Shown here in pieces: positions 1 through 7,291 of a stretch of DNA of 38,136 nt; position 1 is the stretch's first letter; every line of letters starts with the position of its first letter. Under the pieces are notes generated by a model. The model saw only the letters and a list, made by a program, of their open reading frames with translations, did not search any database and was not told where the DNA came from. Source of the stretch: Chloroflexota bacterium (lineage in GTDB: Bacteria; Chloroflexota; UBA6077; CF-72); NCBI GenBank assembly GCA_019239775.1, contig JAFAZN010000012.1, positions 1-38,136 of the forward strand, written 5' to 3'. Both the position numbers and the translations under genes were made by a program.

Positions 1-408
1 GTACTCCACGTAGCCGACGCGGGCGTACAGCGCACGGTTTTCGGTCATCAAGGCATTGGTGTACAGCCGTACCTCGCTGAAACCCAACCGCTTGGCCTCG
101 CCTTCGGCGAACTCCAGCAGCCGCTTGCCCAACCCGCGCCCTTGCCACGCGGGCTCAACGGCCACGTTGTCGAGCAGCAGGTGATCGACCTGGGGCACCA
201 GCACGAGCACCCCGACGCACTCGTTGTCACCAAGCGTGCTCTCCAGGAGCCAGGTGAGCGTGCTTTGCACGACAGCCGTGTAATCCGCCAGCACCGGCTT
301 GGGCGGTCGCGCCAGCTGCCCTTCATAGCGCGCGTAGGCATGCTGCACGCAGGCCGCAACCGCGTCCGCATCAGCCGGCTCGGCACGGCGGAGCTTGACC
401 TCACTCAT
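1..408 (-). CDS. GNAT family N-acetyltransferase (3' end cut by window edge)
   Basis: Reading the minus strand from the ATG at 408 gives 136 codons open to the left edge, so the C-terminus lies outside the window. The protein begins MSEVKLRRAEPADADAVAAC, a typical GNAT opening. Near residues 85-105 it carries DNVAVEPAWQGRGLGKRLLE, which contains the acetyl-CoA pyrophosphate-binding motif (Q-x-x-G-x-G/A), followed by VRLYTNALMTENRALYARVGY, the usual beta-5/alpha-4 segment. GNAT enzymes move an acetyl group from acetyl-CoA to an amine; the substrate cannot be told here. It is divergent from the ArsR gene, with only a few bases between the possible starts. Confidence 0.85.
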   Translation of the reverse strand, partial: MSEVKLRRAEPADADAVAACVQHAYARYEGQLARPPKPVLADYTAVVQSTLTWLLESTLGDNECVGVLVLVPQVDHLLLDNVAVEPAWQGRGLGKRLLEFAEGEAKRLGFSEVRLYTNALMTENRALYARVGYVEY

Positions 409-422
409 AAGTGAACACTAAT

Positions 423-767
423 ATGTCTTCTGAGATGGACGTGGCGGGACCGACCGACGTACTGCAGGCCTTGGCCGATCCCACCCGACGCGCCGTCTTC
501 GAACGCCTGGCGCAGGGTGAGGCCACGGTCTCAGAGATTACTGCTGGCCTGTCGGTCTCCCAGCCAGCGATATCGCAGCACCTGGCGGCCTTGCGGCGCG
601 CTGGCCTGGTGGCCGATCGCCGTGACGGTCGCTTTGTTTACTACCGCGCCGAGCCAGCCGGCCTGGCCCCCCTGGTCGACTGGATCACGCGCTGCCAGAC
701 CTTCTGGCAGTCGCGCATCCAGCGCCTCAGCACTCTCCTTCACGAAATGGACGAACATTCCCAATGA
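423..767 (+). CDS. ArsR-family winged-helix transcriptional regulator
   Basis: A small protein of about 114 residues with the ArsR/SmtB fold. DVLQALADPTRRAVFERLAQ is the N-terminal helix pair, VSEITAGLSVSQPAISQHLAAL is the recognition helix-turn-helix, and DRRDGRFVYYRAEP is the beta-wing. The metal-binding Cys motif (ELCVCDL) of ArsR/SmtB sensors is absent, so this is probably not a metal sensor. The stop overlaps the start of the next gene by four bases (ATGA at 764-767), so the two are co-transcribed. ArsR genes paired with an SRPBCC gene are a common arrangement. The start is uncertain: GTG 411, ATG 423 and ATG 435 are in frame, and 423 leaves a little room for the divergent GNAT start. 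Confidence 0.85.
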   Translation: MSSEMDVAGPTDVLQALADPTRRAVFERLAQGEATVSEITAGLSVSQPAISQHLAALRRAGLVADRRDGRFVYYRAEPAGLAPLVDWITRCQTFWQSRIQRLSTLLHEMDEHSQ

Positions 768-1228
768 GCTCCACACAAACCACCAACGACACCCGTTCCA
801 TCGTCGTCGATTTCGACCTGCCGCAGGCGCCCCATCGCGTCTGGCGCGCGCTCACCGACTCGAACCTCATCGAGCAGTGGCTCATGCCGAACACGTTCCG
901 AGCGGAGGTCGGCCACCAGTTTCAGTTCAAGACGGAGCCAGTCGCGGGCTGGGATGGCACGGTGCAGTGCCAGGTGCTGACAGTCGAGCCCGAGAAACGA
1001 CTTGCCTATTCGTGGGCAGGCGGATCCGACGCGCTACAGGGCTACGGCCATCGACTGGACACCACCGTCACCTGGACCTTGCAGCCCACGCCTGGTGGCG
1101 GGACGCACGTGCGCCTGGAGCACACGGGCTTTCGCGCCGAGGACACCTTTGCCTATGAGAACATGGGCAACGGCTGGCGCAACAACGTCGCGAAAGGTCT
1201 TGCGCGCGTGGCCGCGCAGCTGGATTAG
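764..1228 (+). CDS. SRPBCC / AHSA1-domain protein
   Basis: A protein of 154 residues with the START-like fold of the AHSA1 group. The N-terminal strand VVDFDLPQAPHRVWRALTDSNLIEQWLMPN is the hallmark opening, and PEKRLAYSWAG, TTVTWTLQPTPGGGTHVRLEHTGF and a C-terminal helix ending GWRNNVAKGLARVAAQLD complete the helix-grip. Members bind hydrophobic ligands or act as small cyclase/chaperone-like proteins, and no catalytic residue can be assigned. It is translationally coupled to the ArsR gene, which suggests that ArsR controls the pair. It ends just short of the remnant of a Uma2 gene on the opposite strand. Confidence 0.85.
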   Translation: MSSTQTTNDTRSIVVDFDLPQAPHRVWRALTDSNLIEQWLMPNTFRAEVGHQFQFKTEPVAGWDGTVQCQVLTVEPEKRLAYSWAGGSDALQGYGHRLDTTVTWTLQPTPGGGTHVRLEHTGFRAEDTFAYENMGNGWRNNVAKGLARVAAQLD

Positions 1229-1229
1229 C

Positions 1230-1615
1230 TCAGCGGTCCAGCACTGAGAAGATTTCGCGGAGTGGCAGTTCGGATCATCCGCTGGCGACAGAATCTCAAT
1301 AGAAACGTTCGCGATTTCGAGCGCATGCTTTCGCTTCGACTGCCGCGGCCGCCGCCGGTAGAACGCAACATCAGGCAGCTTCGAGGCACCCGCGACGTTG
1401 GTTCGGAACTCCGTCTGGACATAGCCCCGTCGCCGCTCTGCATCGGCATAAAGCCATGCCCACAGCAGGTAGGCCAGGTGGCTCTGCAAAGCGCCGTGGT
1501 CCCAGTTCGGCGACATCTTCTGGTGAATACTGCCATCGGCATCGAACTCGAGACCGGGCTTTTGCTCGGGGATCTCGAGGAACTGCTTGAGAGTCAGTCG
1601 CGTGGTGGTCGTCAT
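1230..1615 (-). pseudogene. Truncated Uma2-family (DUF820) nuclease-like gene
   Basis: The N-terminal two thirds of a Uma2 protein is clear from the ATG at 1615: TLKQFLEIPEQKPGLEFDADGSI, the substrate-side helix SHLAYLLWAWLY, LPDVAFYRRRP with the PD-type acidic residue, and VSIEILSPADDP. The family normally continues with about 60 more residues, containing a Lys-Tyr helix and a VWVVDP-like strand. Here similarity stops at SPADDP, and the reading frame runs on antisense through the SRPBCC gene to 1034, giving sequence that is not Uma2-like. The homologous part therefore ends near 1250. A deletion or rearrangement at the 3' end is likely and the gene is probably non-functional. Confidence 0.7.
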
Positions 1616-1729
1616 GCGGCGTTCAGCGCAAAGTATCGCTTTTGGCCTGCACCGCCATCACGAATGCCGCCCACGTACATGCGGCGATTCTAGAGGGGTA
1701 CGCTACTTCTCACGGAGGGGGATAGATAG

Positions 1730-2899
1730 ATGCCCATGCCTGAAGCCGTCATCGTCGCCGCCACACGCTCGCCCATCGGCCGCGCCAACAAGGGTCACCT
1801 GGTGGACGTCCGACCTGACAACCTGGCGGCCTACGTGGTCGGCAAGGTCCTCGAAAAAGTCCCCCAGCTCAAACCCGAGATGATCGACGACCTTCTGTGC
1901 GGCTGCGGACTGCCCGGCGGCGAGCAAGGCTTCAACCTCGGGCGCGTGGTGAGCGTGCTCAGCCGTGTGAACTCACCAGGCTGCACCGTCAACCGCTATT
2001 GCTCGAGCTCGCTGGCGACCACGCGCATGGCAGCGCACGCGATTCGAGCGGGCGAAGGCGACGTCTTCCTGTCGGTCGGCGTGGAATGCGTCTCGCGCTT
2101 CGGCAACGGCCACTCCGATCCGCGCACCGCGCGCAATCCTCGGCTCGAGCCAGGCAACACCGAGGGCTACCCCGACATCTACATCTCCATGGGCCTGACC
2201 GCCGAGAACGTCGCGGAGCGCGAGGGCATTACGCGCGAGCAAATGGACCGCTTCGCGGTCAAGAGTCAGAACGCGGCGGTGGCGGCTCAGGCAAGCGGCT
2301 TCTTCGACCGCGAGATCGTGCCCGTGCCGCTGCCGAACGGCGAGATGTTCACCAAGGACGACGGTCCGCGTGCTGGCACCACGCTGGAGGTGCTGGCCAG
2401 CCTGAAGCCAGCGTTCAAGGAAGACGGCCTGGTTACCGCGGGCAACGCGTGTCCGCTGAACGACGGTGCCGCGGCGGTGGTCGTGATGTCCGACACGAAA
2501 GCGAAGGAGCTTGGCATCAAGCCACTCGCGCGGATCATCAGCACCGGCGTTTCGGCGCTCGACCCCGAGATCATGGGCCTCGGGCCGGTCGATGCCTCGC
2601 GCCAGGCGCTCAAGCGTGCCGGCATGACGATCAACGATGTCGACGTTGTCGAGATCAACGAGGCCTTTGCGGCGCAGGTCATTCCATCGGCCGAGAAGAT
2701 CGGCGTCGATCCGTTCAGCGACAAACTCAATCCGCACGGCGGCGCGATCGCACTGGGCCACCCCTACGGTATGACCGGCGCGCGCATCCTGTGCACGCTG
2801 CTCAACGACCTTCTCACTCTCGACAAAAACGTAGGACTCGAAACGATGTGTGTAGGCGGGGGCCAGGGAATGGCGATGCTTATCGAGCGATTGAACTGA
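1730..2899 (+). CDS. Thiolase family protein (acetyl-CoA C-acyltransferase)
   Basis: A full-length thiolase of 389 residues. The nucleophilic Cys91 lies in NRYCSSSLATT, the NEAFAAQ loop is present, and His344 (GHPYGMTGAR) and Cys374 (CVGGGQGMA) complete the catalytic set. It catalyses thiolytic cleavage or condensation of acyl-CoA units in fatty-acid or ketone metabolism; direction and chain length cannot be read from sequence. A strong ribosome site, GGAGGGGG at 1714-1721, precedes the ATG, and a second in-frame ATG at 1736 is possible. It is not in an obvious operon, but nearby genes include an acyl-CoA dehydrogenase and a CoA-transferase, in line with acyl-CoA catabolism. Its 3' end overlaps the convergent gene by 20 bases. 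Confidence 0.92.
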   Translation: MPMPEAVIVAATRSPIGRANKGHLVDVRPDNLAAYVVGKVLEKVPQLKPEMIDDLLCGCGLPGGEQGFNLGRVVSVLSRVNSPGCTVNRYCSSSLATTRMAAHAIRAGEGDVFLSVGVECVSRFGNGHSDPRTARNPRLEPGNTEGYPDIYISMGLTAENVAEREGITREQMDRFAVKSQNAAVAAQASGFFDREIVPVPLPNGEMFTKDDGPRAGTTLEVLASLKPAFKEDGLVTAGNACPLNDGAAAVVVMSDTKAKELGIKPLARIISTGVSALDPEIMGLGPVDASRQALKRAGMTINDVDVVEINEAFAAQVIPSAEKIGVDPFSDKLNPHGGAIALGHPYGMTGARILCTLLNDLLTLDKNVGLETMCVGGGQGMAMLIERLN

Positions 2900-3785
2900 G
2901 CCGCGCCAACACGGCGTCACAGACAGATGTCCAGTCGCCCGGTGAAGGCTGGCGGAACAGACGCATGCTCGGATACCAGGGCGAGTCGCATCGGTCGGGG
3001 CTGAGCCAGCGCCAATCGGCATCGGCTGGCAGCAACGTCCAGGTCGGCACGCCGAGCGCGCCAGCCAGGTGCGCGAGCATGGTGTCGGGCGTAATGACGA
3101 GGTCCAGCGCGCGCACGCGCCGAGCAAGCACGAGCACGTCCGGCGTGCTTAAATCCCGCACGCCAGGCAGCGGCTGATCCACTTGCAGGTTGCACACTTC
3201 CACCCTAGGCAGAGCCCGAAGGCGGTCGAGCAACGCGCGTGGCAGGGAACGGCGGCGGTCCCAACCGCCACTGGCCAGCACCAGCCCGACCACGAACCGC
3301 TCTGCAGCGCGTGGTGCCGCGGGGACGTTGAAGTACGGCACGAGCTTGCCAACCGCGTCCGCGCGCACGCGCAGGGCATGCCCGAGCTCCATGACCTCGA
3401 TGTCGACGTCGTAGTCCACCTCCGGCGTACCGTCGTGCAGCGGCAGGAGCTGCATGGCGCAACCATCTCGCAATGTTCGGAGCAATGGGATGAGCGGCGC
3501 TTGCGCCCAGACCACCGTCGCCGCCGCCAGCCGGCTGAGCTCCGGCAGGAAGCGGGCGAACTGCAGCGTGTCGCCTAGGCCATGGTAGCAGCGCACCAGC
3601 ACCCGCTGCCCGGCTAGCGGCCGACCGTCCCAGACCCACTGCTCGTGGCGTGGCAAATCCCAGCACTGCTCACCTGGCTGCCGCAGGGCAATGATGCCGT
3701 CGCTGACGCGCCAGGCCGACTCGAAGTCACCCAGGCGCATGGCCGCGTGCCACTCGCCTTGCAGCTGTAGAGAGCTTGTTTGCAC
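2880..3785 (-). CDS. Glycosyltransferase-9-like domain protein (TPR-GT family remnant)
   Basis: The segment GQRVLVRCYHGLGDTLQFARFLP is the first nucleotide-binding loop of the heptosyltransferase-like fold. LDLVITPDTMLAHLAGALGVPTWTLLP and DADWRWLSPDRCDSPWYPSMRLFRQP match the C-terminal half seen in many TPR-plus-glycosyltransferase proteins. Most relatives have a long TPR array in front; here only one helix pair (GEWHAAMRLGDFESAWRVSDGII) precedes the domain, so this is a short form of about 301 residues. The acceptor sugar is unknown. GTG at 3785, with an AGGCGG-like site ahead of it, is preferred over the upstream TTG at 3809. It is convergent with the thiolase and divergent from the transporter gene. 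Confidence 0.7.
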   Translation of the reverse strand: MQTSSLQLQGEWHAAMRLGDFESAWRVSDGIIALRQPGEQCWDLPRHEQWVWDGRPLAGQRVLVRCYHGLGDTLQFARFLPELSRLAAATVVWAQAPLIPLLRTLRDGCAMQLLPLHDGTPEVDYDVDIEVMELGHALRVRADAVGKLVPYFNVPAAPRAAERFVVGLVLASGGWDRRRSLPRALLDRLRALPRVEVCNLQVDQPLPGVRDLSTPDVLVLARRVRALDLVITPDTMLAHLAGALGVPTWTLLPADADWRWLSPDRCDSPWYPSMRLFRQPSPGDWTSVCDAVLARLSSIAR

Positions 3786-3872
3786 CGCCCGCCTGCCGGC
3801 TAGCAGCAAGCCTCGCGCCAGTCGTCAGTTGCCGCCGCAACTCGCGCGCTGGTATCCCACACGCGGACCCAC

Positions 3873-5165
3873 ATGGCTGTTGTCACGCCGCGCGCGACTG
3901 CGCCGACCCGCTCGTCGCCACCGCGCCGCCGGCCGTGGCGACGGCGGCTGCTCGTTGCCCTGGCGGTACTTGGCCCAGGCCTGATCGCGGGCGCCGCGGG
4001 CGACGATGCCGGCGGGATTGCCACCTACGCGTCGGTCGGCGCCCAGTACGGCTACAGCCTGCTCTGGGCGCTCATCGTGATCACCGTTTCGCTCATCGTG
4101 GTGCAGCTCCAGGTGGCGCGACTTGGCGTGGTCAGCGGCAAGGGGCTCGCCGAGCTGATCCGTGAGCAGTTCGGTGTGCGCTGGACTGGCCTCGCCATGC
4201 TGGTGCTGCTGGTTGCCAATGGCGCAGTGACCGTGGCCGAGTTTGCGGGCATCGCCGCGGCGGGCCAGCTGTTCGGCATCCCGGCCTTGATTTCGGTGCC
4301 AATCTCGGCCGTGGTGGTGTGGCTGATCGTGGTGCGCGCTTCGTACTCAGTCGCCGAGAAAGTGTTCCTGGTGCTCGGGGCGGCCTTGTTGACCTACGTT
4401 GGCGCCGCGTTTTTGGCCAACCCTGACTGGGGCCAGGCCGCGCTTGCCTCGATCACGCCCAGTGTGTCGCTGGACCCGGGCTACCTGTCCACGCTGATCA
4501 CCCTGGTCGGTACCACGATCACGCCGTACATGCTGTTCTATCTGCAGTCCTCGATCAGCGACAAAGGCGTGCCACTTTCGGAGTATCCCGCCGAGCGCAC
4601 CGACGTGGTTGTCGGCTCCATTCTCAGCGACCTGATCGCCGCCTTCATCATCATCTGCACCGCGGCGACCCTGTACGTCGCGGGCATCCAGGTCAGTACA
4701 GCCGACGATGCCGCCCGCGCGCTGGAGCCGCTCGCCGGACCCTACGCACGCCTGCTCTTCGGGCTGGGGCTCTTCGGCGCCAGCATGCTCGCCGCTAGCG
4801 TGCTGCCGCTCAGCACCGCCTACGCCATTTGCGGCGCCTTTGGCTGGGAACGCGGCGTCTCCTATACCTGGGGCAAAGCTCCCGTGTTCAACGGCCTGTA
4901 CACCGCGCTCATCGCGCTCGGCGCGCTCTTCGTGCTGCTGCCAGGGCTGCCGCTGATCCAGGTCATCGTCGCGACGCAGACCTTGAACGGCGTGCTGCTG
5001 CCAGTGATCTTGATTTTCCTGGTACGACTGGCTAACGACCGAGACGTTCTCGGGGAGCATACCAACGGAAGGGTCTTCAACGTCCTTGCGTACGGCACGA
5101 CCGTGGCGCTGATCCTGCTGACAGCCGCCCTGCTGATCGGCTCCTTTGTAGGCTTCGGCAGCTAA
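3873..5165 (+). CDS. NRAMP (SLC11)-family metal ion transporter
   Basis: An integral membrane protein of 430 residues with about 11 hydrophobic spans after a basic N-terminus. The first span carries GPGLIAGAAGDDAGGIATYASVGAQYG, which corresponds to the metal-binding DPGN region of NRAMP proteins. The sixth-span equivalent is GTTITPYMLFYLQSS (about 213-227), where classical Mn/Fe carriers have a Met-Pro-His motif. Here Met is replaced by Thr217 and His by Tyr219. The Met is the soft-metal ligand that selects transition metals, so substrate choice may differ, for example towards Mg2+ as in NRAMP-related Mg transporters. No regulator is nearby. The ATG at 3873 is the first clear start. Confidence 0.88.
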   Translation: MAVVTPRATAPTRSSPPRRRPWRRRLLVALAVLGPGLIAGAAGDDAGGIATYASVGAQYGYSLLWALIVITVSLIVVQLQVARLGVVSGKGLAELIREQFGVRWTGLAMLVLLVANGAVTVAEFAGIAAAGQLFGIPALISVPISAVVVWLIVVRASYSVAEKVFLVLGAALLTYVGAAFLANPDWGQAALASITPSVSLDPGYLSTLITLVGTTITPYMLFYLQSSISDKGVPLSEYPAERTDVVVGSILSDLIAAFIIICTAATLYVAGIQVSTADDAARALEPLAGPYARLLFGLGLFGASMLAASVLPLSTAYAICGAFGWERGVSYTWGKAPVFNGLYTALIALGALFVLLPGLPLIQVIVATQTLNGVLLPVILIFLVRLANDRDVLGEHTNGRVFNVLAYGTTVALILLTAALLIGSFVGFGS

Positions 5166-5226
5166 CCCGCCCGCGCGACGTCCCCGCAGAAGCGAGGTCT
5201 CACGCGTGGACGTTTCTCACGGAGGT

Positions 5227-5311
5227 ACGTGGTTCCTTACGGACTTGATTCCTCACGCAGTAACGGTCCAGACCAAGGTGGAATCCTGTCCGGAGTGACG
5301 TCCCACGGAGT
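5227..5311. repeat. 85 bp direct repeat, copy 1
   Basis: This stretch recurs 115 bases downstream at 5342-5426 with two substitutions that I can find (ACTTG/ACGTG near the start and GACGT/GATGT near the end). It starts ACGTGGTTCCTTACGGA and includes CGCAGTAACGGTCCAGACC, a non-repetitive core not seen elsewhere in the array. The near-identity of the long copies against the decayed short units indicates a recent segmental duplication inside the array. Confidence 0.9.
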
Positions 5312-5341
5312 GATACCCGTCACGGAGTGGTGTCCTCACGG

Positions 5342-5426
5342 ACGTGGTTCCTTACGGACGTGATTCCTCACGCAGTAACGGTCCAGACCAAGGTGGAATC
5401 CTGTCCGGAGTGATGTCCCACGGAGT
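5342..5426. repeat. 85 bp direct repeat, copy 2
   Basis: Second copy of the duplicated block, in the same orientation as 5227-5311. The two copies are separated by 30 bases that themselves consist of short array units (CACGGAGTGG and similar). Confidence 0.9.
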
Positions 5427-5615
5427 TGCTGCCCACGGACTGGTGCCACCACAGACGTGATGTCTCCTCAGGGAGTTACGTCCCACGGAGTGATGTCCCA
5501 CGGAGTGAATCTCGCCACGGACTTATGTCCCCCACGGAGTGAATCTCGCAACGGGGTGATGTCTCGCCACGGAATTGGTGTCCGCACGGACTGACGTCCC
5601 CGCTGCGGCGAGGGG

Positions 5616-7271
5616 CTAGCCGCGGAGGAGCTCGTACCATTCGGCGCGGCGTGATTGGTCCACGCGCGCGCCGATCAGGGTTGCCTGCTTTCTACCCATT
5701 GCGCCCTCCACAGCGGCGCCAAAGTCAGTGACCGAGTCCACGTCAACACCACACACCCCGAACGCCTCGGCGATGCGCGCGCAGGAGACCGCGGGCAATC
5801 TCGCGCCTACTGGCTTTAGTCCCTGGCGCAGTTGTTTGGTTTCAATCTGCGCGAGCGCGCGGTCCATCCAGGCAACCCAGATGGGCGCGATGCCGTGCTC
5901 GGCCGCCACGCTGAGCTCCGAGGCACGCATCAGCAGCGATCCATCACCCATGAAAGCCACGACCGGCACCTCGGGATAGGCCAGCTGCAGCGCGTTGGCG
6001 GCCGGCAACGCGTAGCCCATGGTCGAAAGCCCGTGCGCCGTGAAGTACTGGTTCGGCAGCGGCGCACTCCAGAGATAGGAAGTGATGGGCTTGCCGAAGC
6101 CAGCGTCAACTGCCACGAGGGTCTCGGGTGATAGAAGCGAACGGGCCAAACGGAGTGCCTGTGGGATGGTGAATGCGCCATCGTCCCCAACAAAGGTGGC
6201 CTCAACAGATTCGCGATAGGCGGCAACATCACCAGGAGTCCAGCGCGACGGACACGCCTCGGACGTCAGTGCCTCCAGCAACGCGGCAGTCTCGCCAAGC
6301 AGCTGGTGCCGAGTTGGAGCGAAGCGCTGAATGTCGGGCCACTCATTGATCGCCAGCAACGGCGCGGAGTAGCGCCAGGCGGCGTTGAAGAAGTCCTTGG
6401 CATCAAGGCCGAGACTGAAGATGAGGTCGCTGCGGCCGAGGACGTCGGCCTCGAGGTTGCCGTTGAGGAAGGTGCCTGCGAACCACGGGTCGTCCAGCGT
6501 GAGCATGCCCAATGCAGATGGACTGCAAAACACAGGTGCCTGAAGCGTTTCGGCCAGTGCGCGGATCGCCTTCCGCGTTGGGGCGTCGGTGGGACAGGAG
6601 CCGCCAACCACCACACACGGTCGTGCTGCGCCCGCCACGAGGCTGCGCACCTCCGGTGGGATAGCTTCCTCCTGAGCGGGGCCACCAATACGTCGGCTCA
6701 ACGCACGGGTCTGGAGAAGTGGCCAGTCCTGCAGGGCGTCGCTAGGTGCAGCGGCCGCCACGTCGTCGCGCAACTCGAGCAGCACCGGGCCCGCGGGTGG
6801 CGCCAGGGCCGTCTCCAGGGCACGCGCCAGCACCTGGTGGATCCGCGAACTGGCCGTCGTGGTCCACTTGGTGATCGAGTCGACCAGGCGGTGATTGTCC
6901 AGTCCCTGGCGGACGATCACGGGTGCTCGCTCGGGAGCGTGCTGGCCGCACACGACCAGCAGGGGCACGTGGTCCAGCCAGGCATGCGCGATGGCGTTGA
7001 TCGTGTTGGTGAGGCCTGGGGCAATGGTCACCAGGACCACACCTGGGACACCGCTTGACTGGGCTTCGGTGGCCGCCATCAACGCGGCCGCGGTCTCTTC
7101 GCGCGCGCCGATATAGGTGATGCCCTCGCTGGAGAGGGCATCGAGCAGCCGGAGATGGTCCTCCCCGGGCAGCCCGTACACCCGCCGAACCCCTGCCGCC
7201 TTCAGCGCGCGTGCAAAAGCACTGGCCACCGTGGCTGGAGCACCGCTGGACACGAACGTAGTGAACCACAT
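5616..7271 (-). CDS. Thiamine pyrophosphate-dependent enzyme (acetolactate synthase / decarboxylase-like)
   Basis: A three-domain TPP enzyme of 551 residues. The pyrimidine domain has VYGLPGEDHLRLLDAL and the cofactor-activating Glu59 in REETAAALMA; the middle domain has PCVVVGGSCPTDAPTRKAI; the PP domain has GDGSLLMRASEL, the start of the GDG-x(26)-N metal motif. The motif's usual Asn-Asn pair reads Met-Asp here (WVAWMDRALAQ), a conservative change at the metal ligand. Family members decarboxylate 2-oxo acids or form acetohydroxy acids, and the substrate is not evident. No oxalyl-CoA-decarboxylase features were seen despite the divergent CoA-transferase. The ATG at 7271 leaves only 20 bases to that gene; GTG at 7253 is an alternative start. 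Confidence 0.85.
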   Translation of the reverse strand: MWFTTFVSSGAPATVASAFARALKAAGVRRVYGLPGEDHLRLLDALSSEGITYIGAREETAAALMAATEAQSSGVPGVVLVTIAPGLTNTINAIAHAWLDHVPLLVVCGQHAPERAPVIVRQGLDNHRLVDSITKWTTTASSRIHQVLARALETALAPPAGPVLLELRDDVAAAAPSDALQDWPLLQTRALSRRIGGPAQEEAIPPEVRSLVAGAARPCVVVGGSCPTDAPTRKAIRALAETLQAPVFCSPSALGMLTLDDPWFAGTFLNGNLEADVLGRSDLIFSLGLDAKDFFNAAWRYSAPLLAINEWPDIQRFAPTRHQLLGETAALLEALTSEACPSRWTPGDVAAYRESVEATFVGDDGAFTIPQALRLARSLLSPETLVAVDAGFGKPITSYLWSAPLPNQYFTAHGLSTMGYALPAANALQLAYPEVPVVAFMGDGSLLMRASELSVAAEHGIAPIWVAWMDRALAQIETKQLRQGLKPVGARLPAVSCARIAEAFGVCGVDVDSVTDFGAAVEGAMGRKQATLIGARVDQSRRAEWYELLRG

Positions 7272-7291
7272 GCCCCCTACACTGGTTCGCG

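Larger units (their letters stand above)
5205..5594. repeat. Array of degenerate 15-18 bp noncoding repeats
   Basis: The whole gap between the convergent NRAMP and TPP-enzyme genes is built from about 20 copies of a short unit close to TCCCACGGAGTGATG. Good copies lie at 5301-5313, 5416-5426, 5481-5493 and 5496-5508, and a longer variant CACGGAGTGAATCTCGC is at 5499-5515 and 5533-5549. Unit length varies between about 12 and 19 bases and all frames meet stops, so it is not coding. Spacing is not CRISPR-like because there are no unique spacers of constant length. The array is bounded on both sides by similar small hairpins (ACGTCCCCGC, four bases, GCGAGG) at 5180-5199 and 5595-5614, which may act as gene ends. 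Confidence 0.85.

Noticed and set aside
1973..3127. Long minus-strand frame opposite the thiolase
   Set aside because: It is a high-GC shadow of the thiolase gene; its product has no recognisable domain.
5205..5594. Possible CRISPR array
   Set aside because: Units are 12-19 bases, imperfect and directly adjacent; no unique spacers of constant size and no cas genes.
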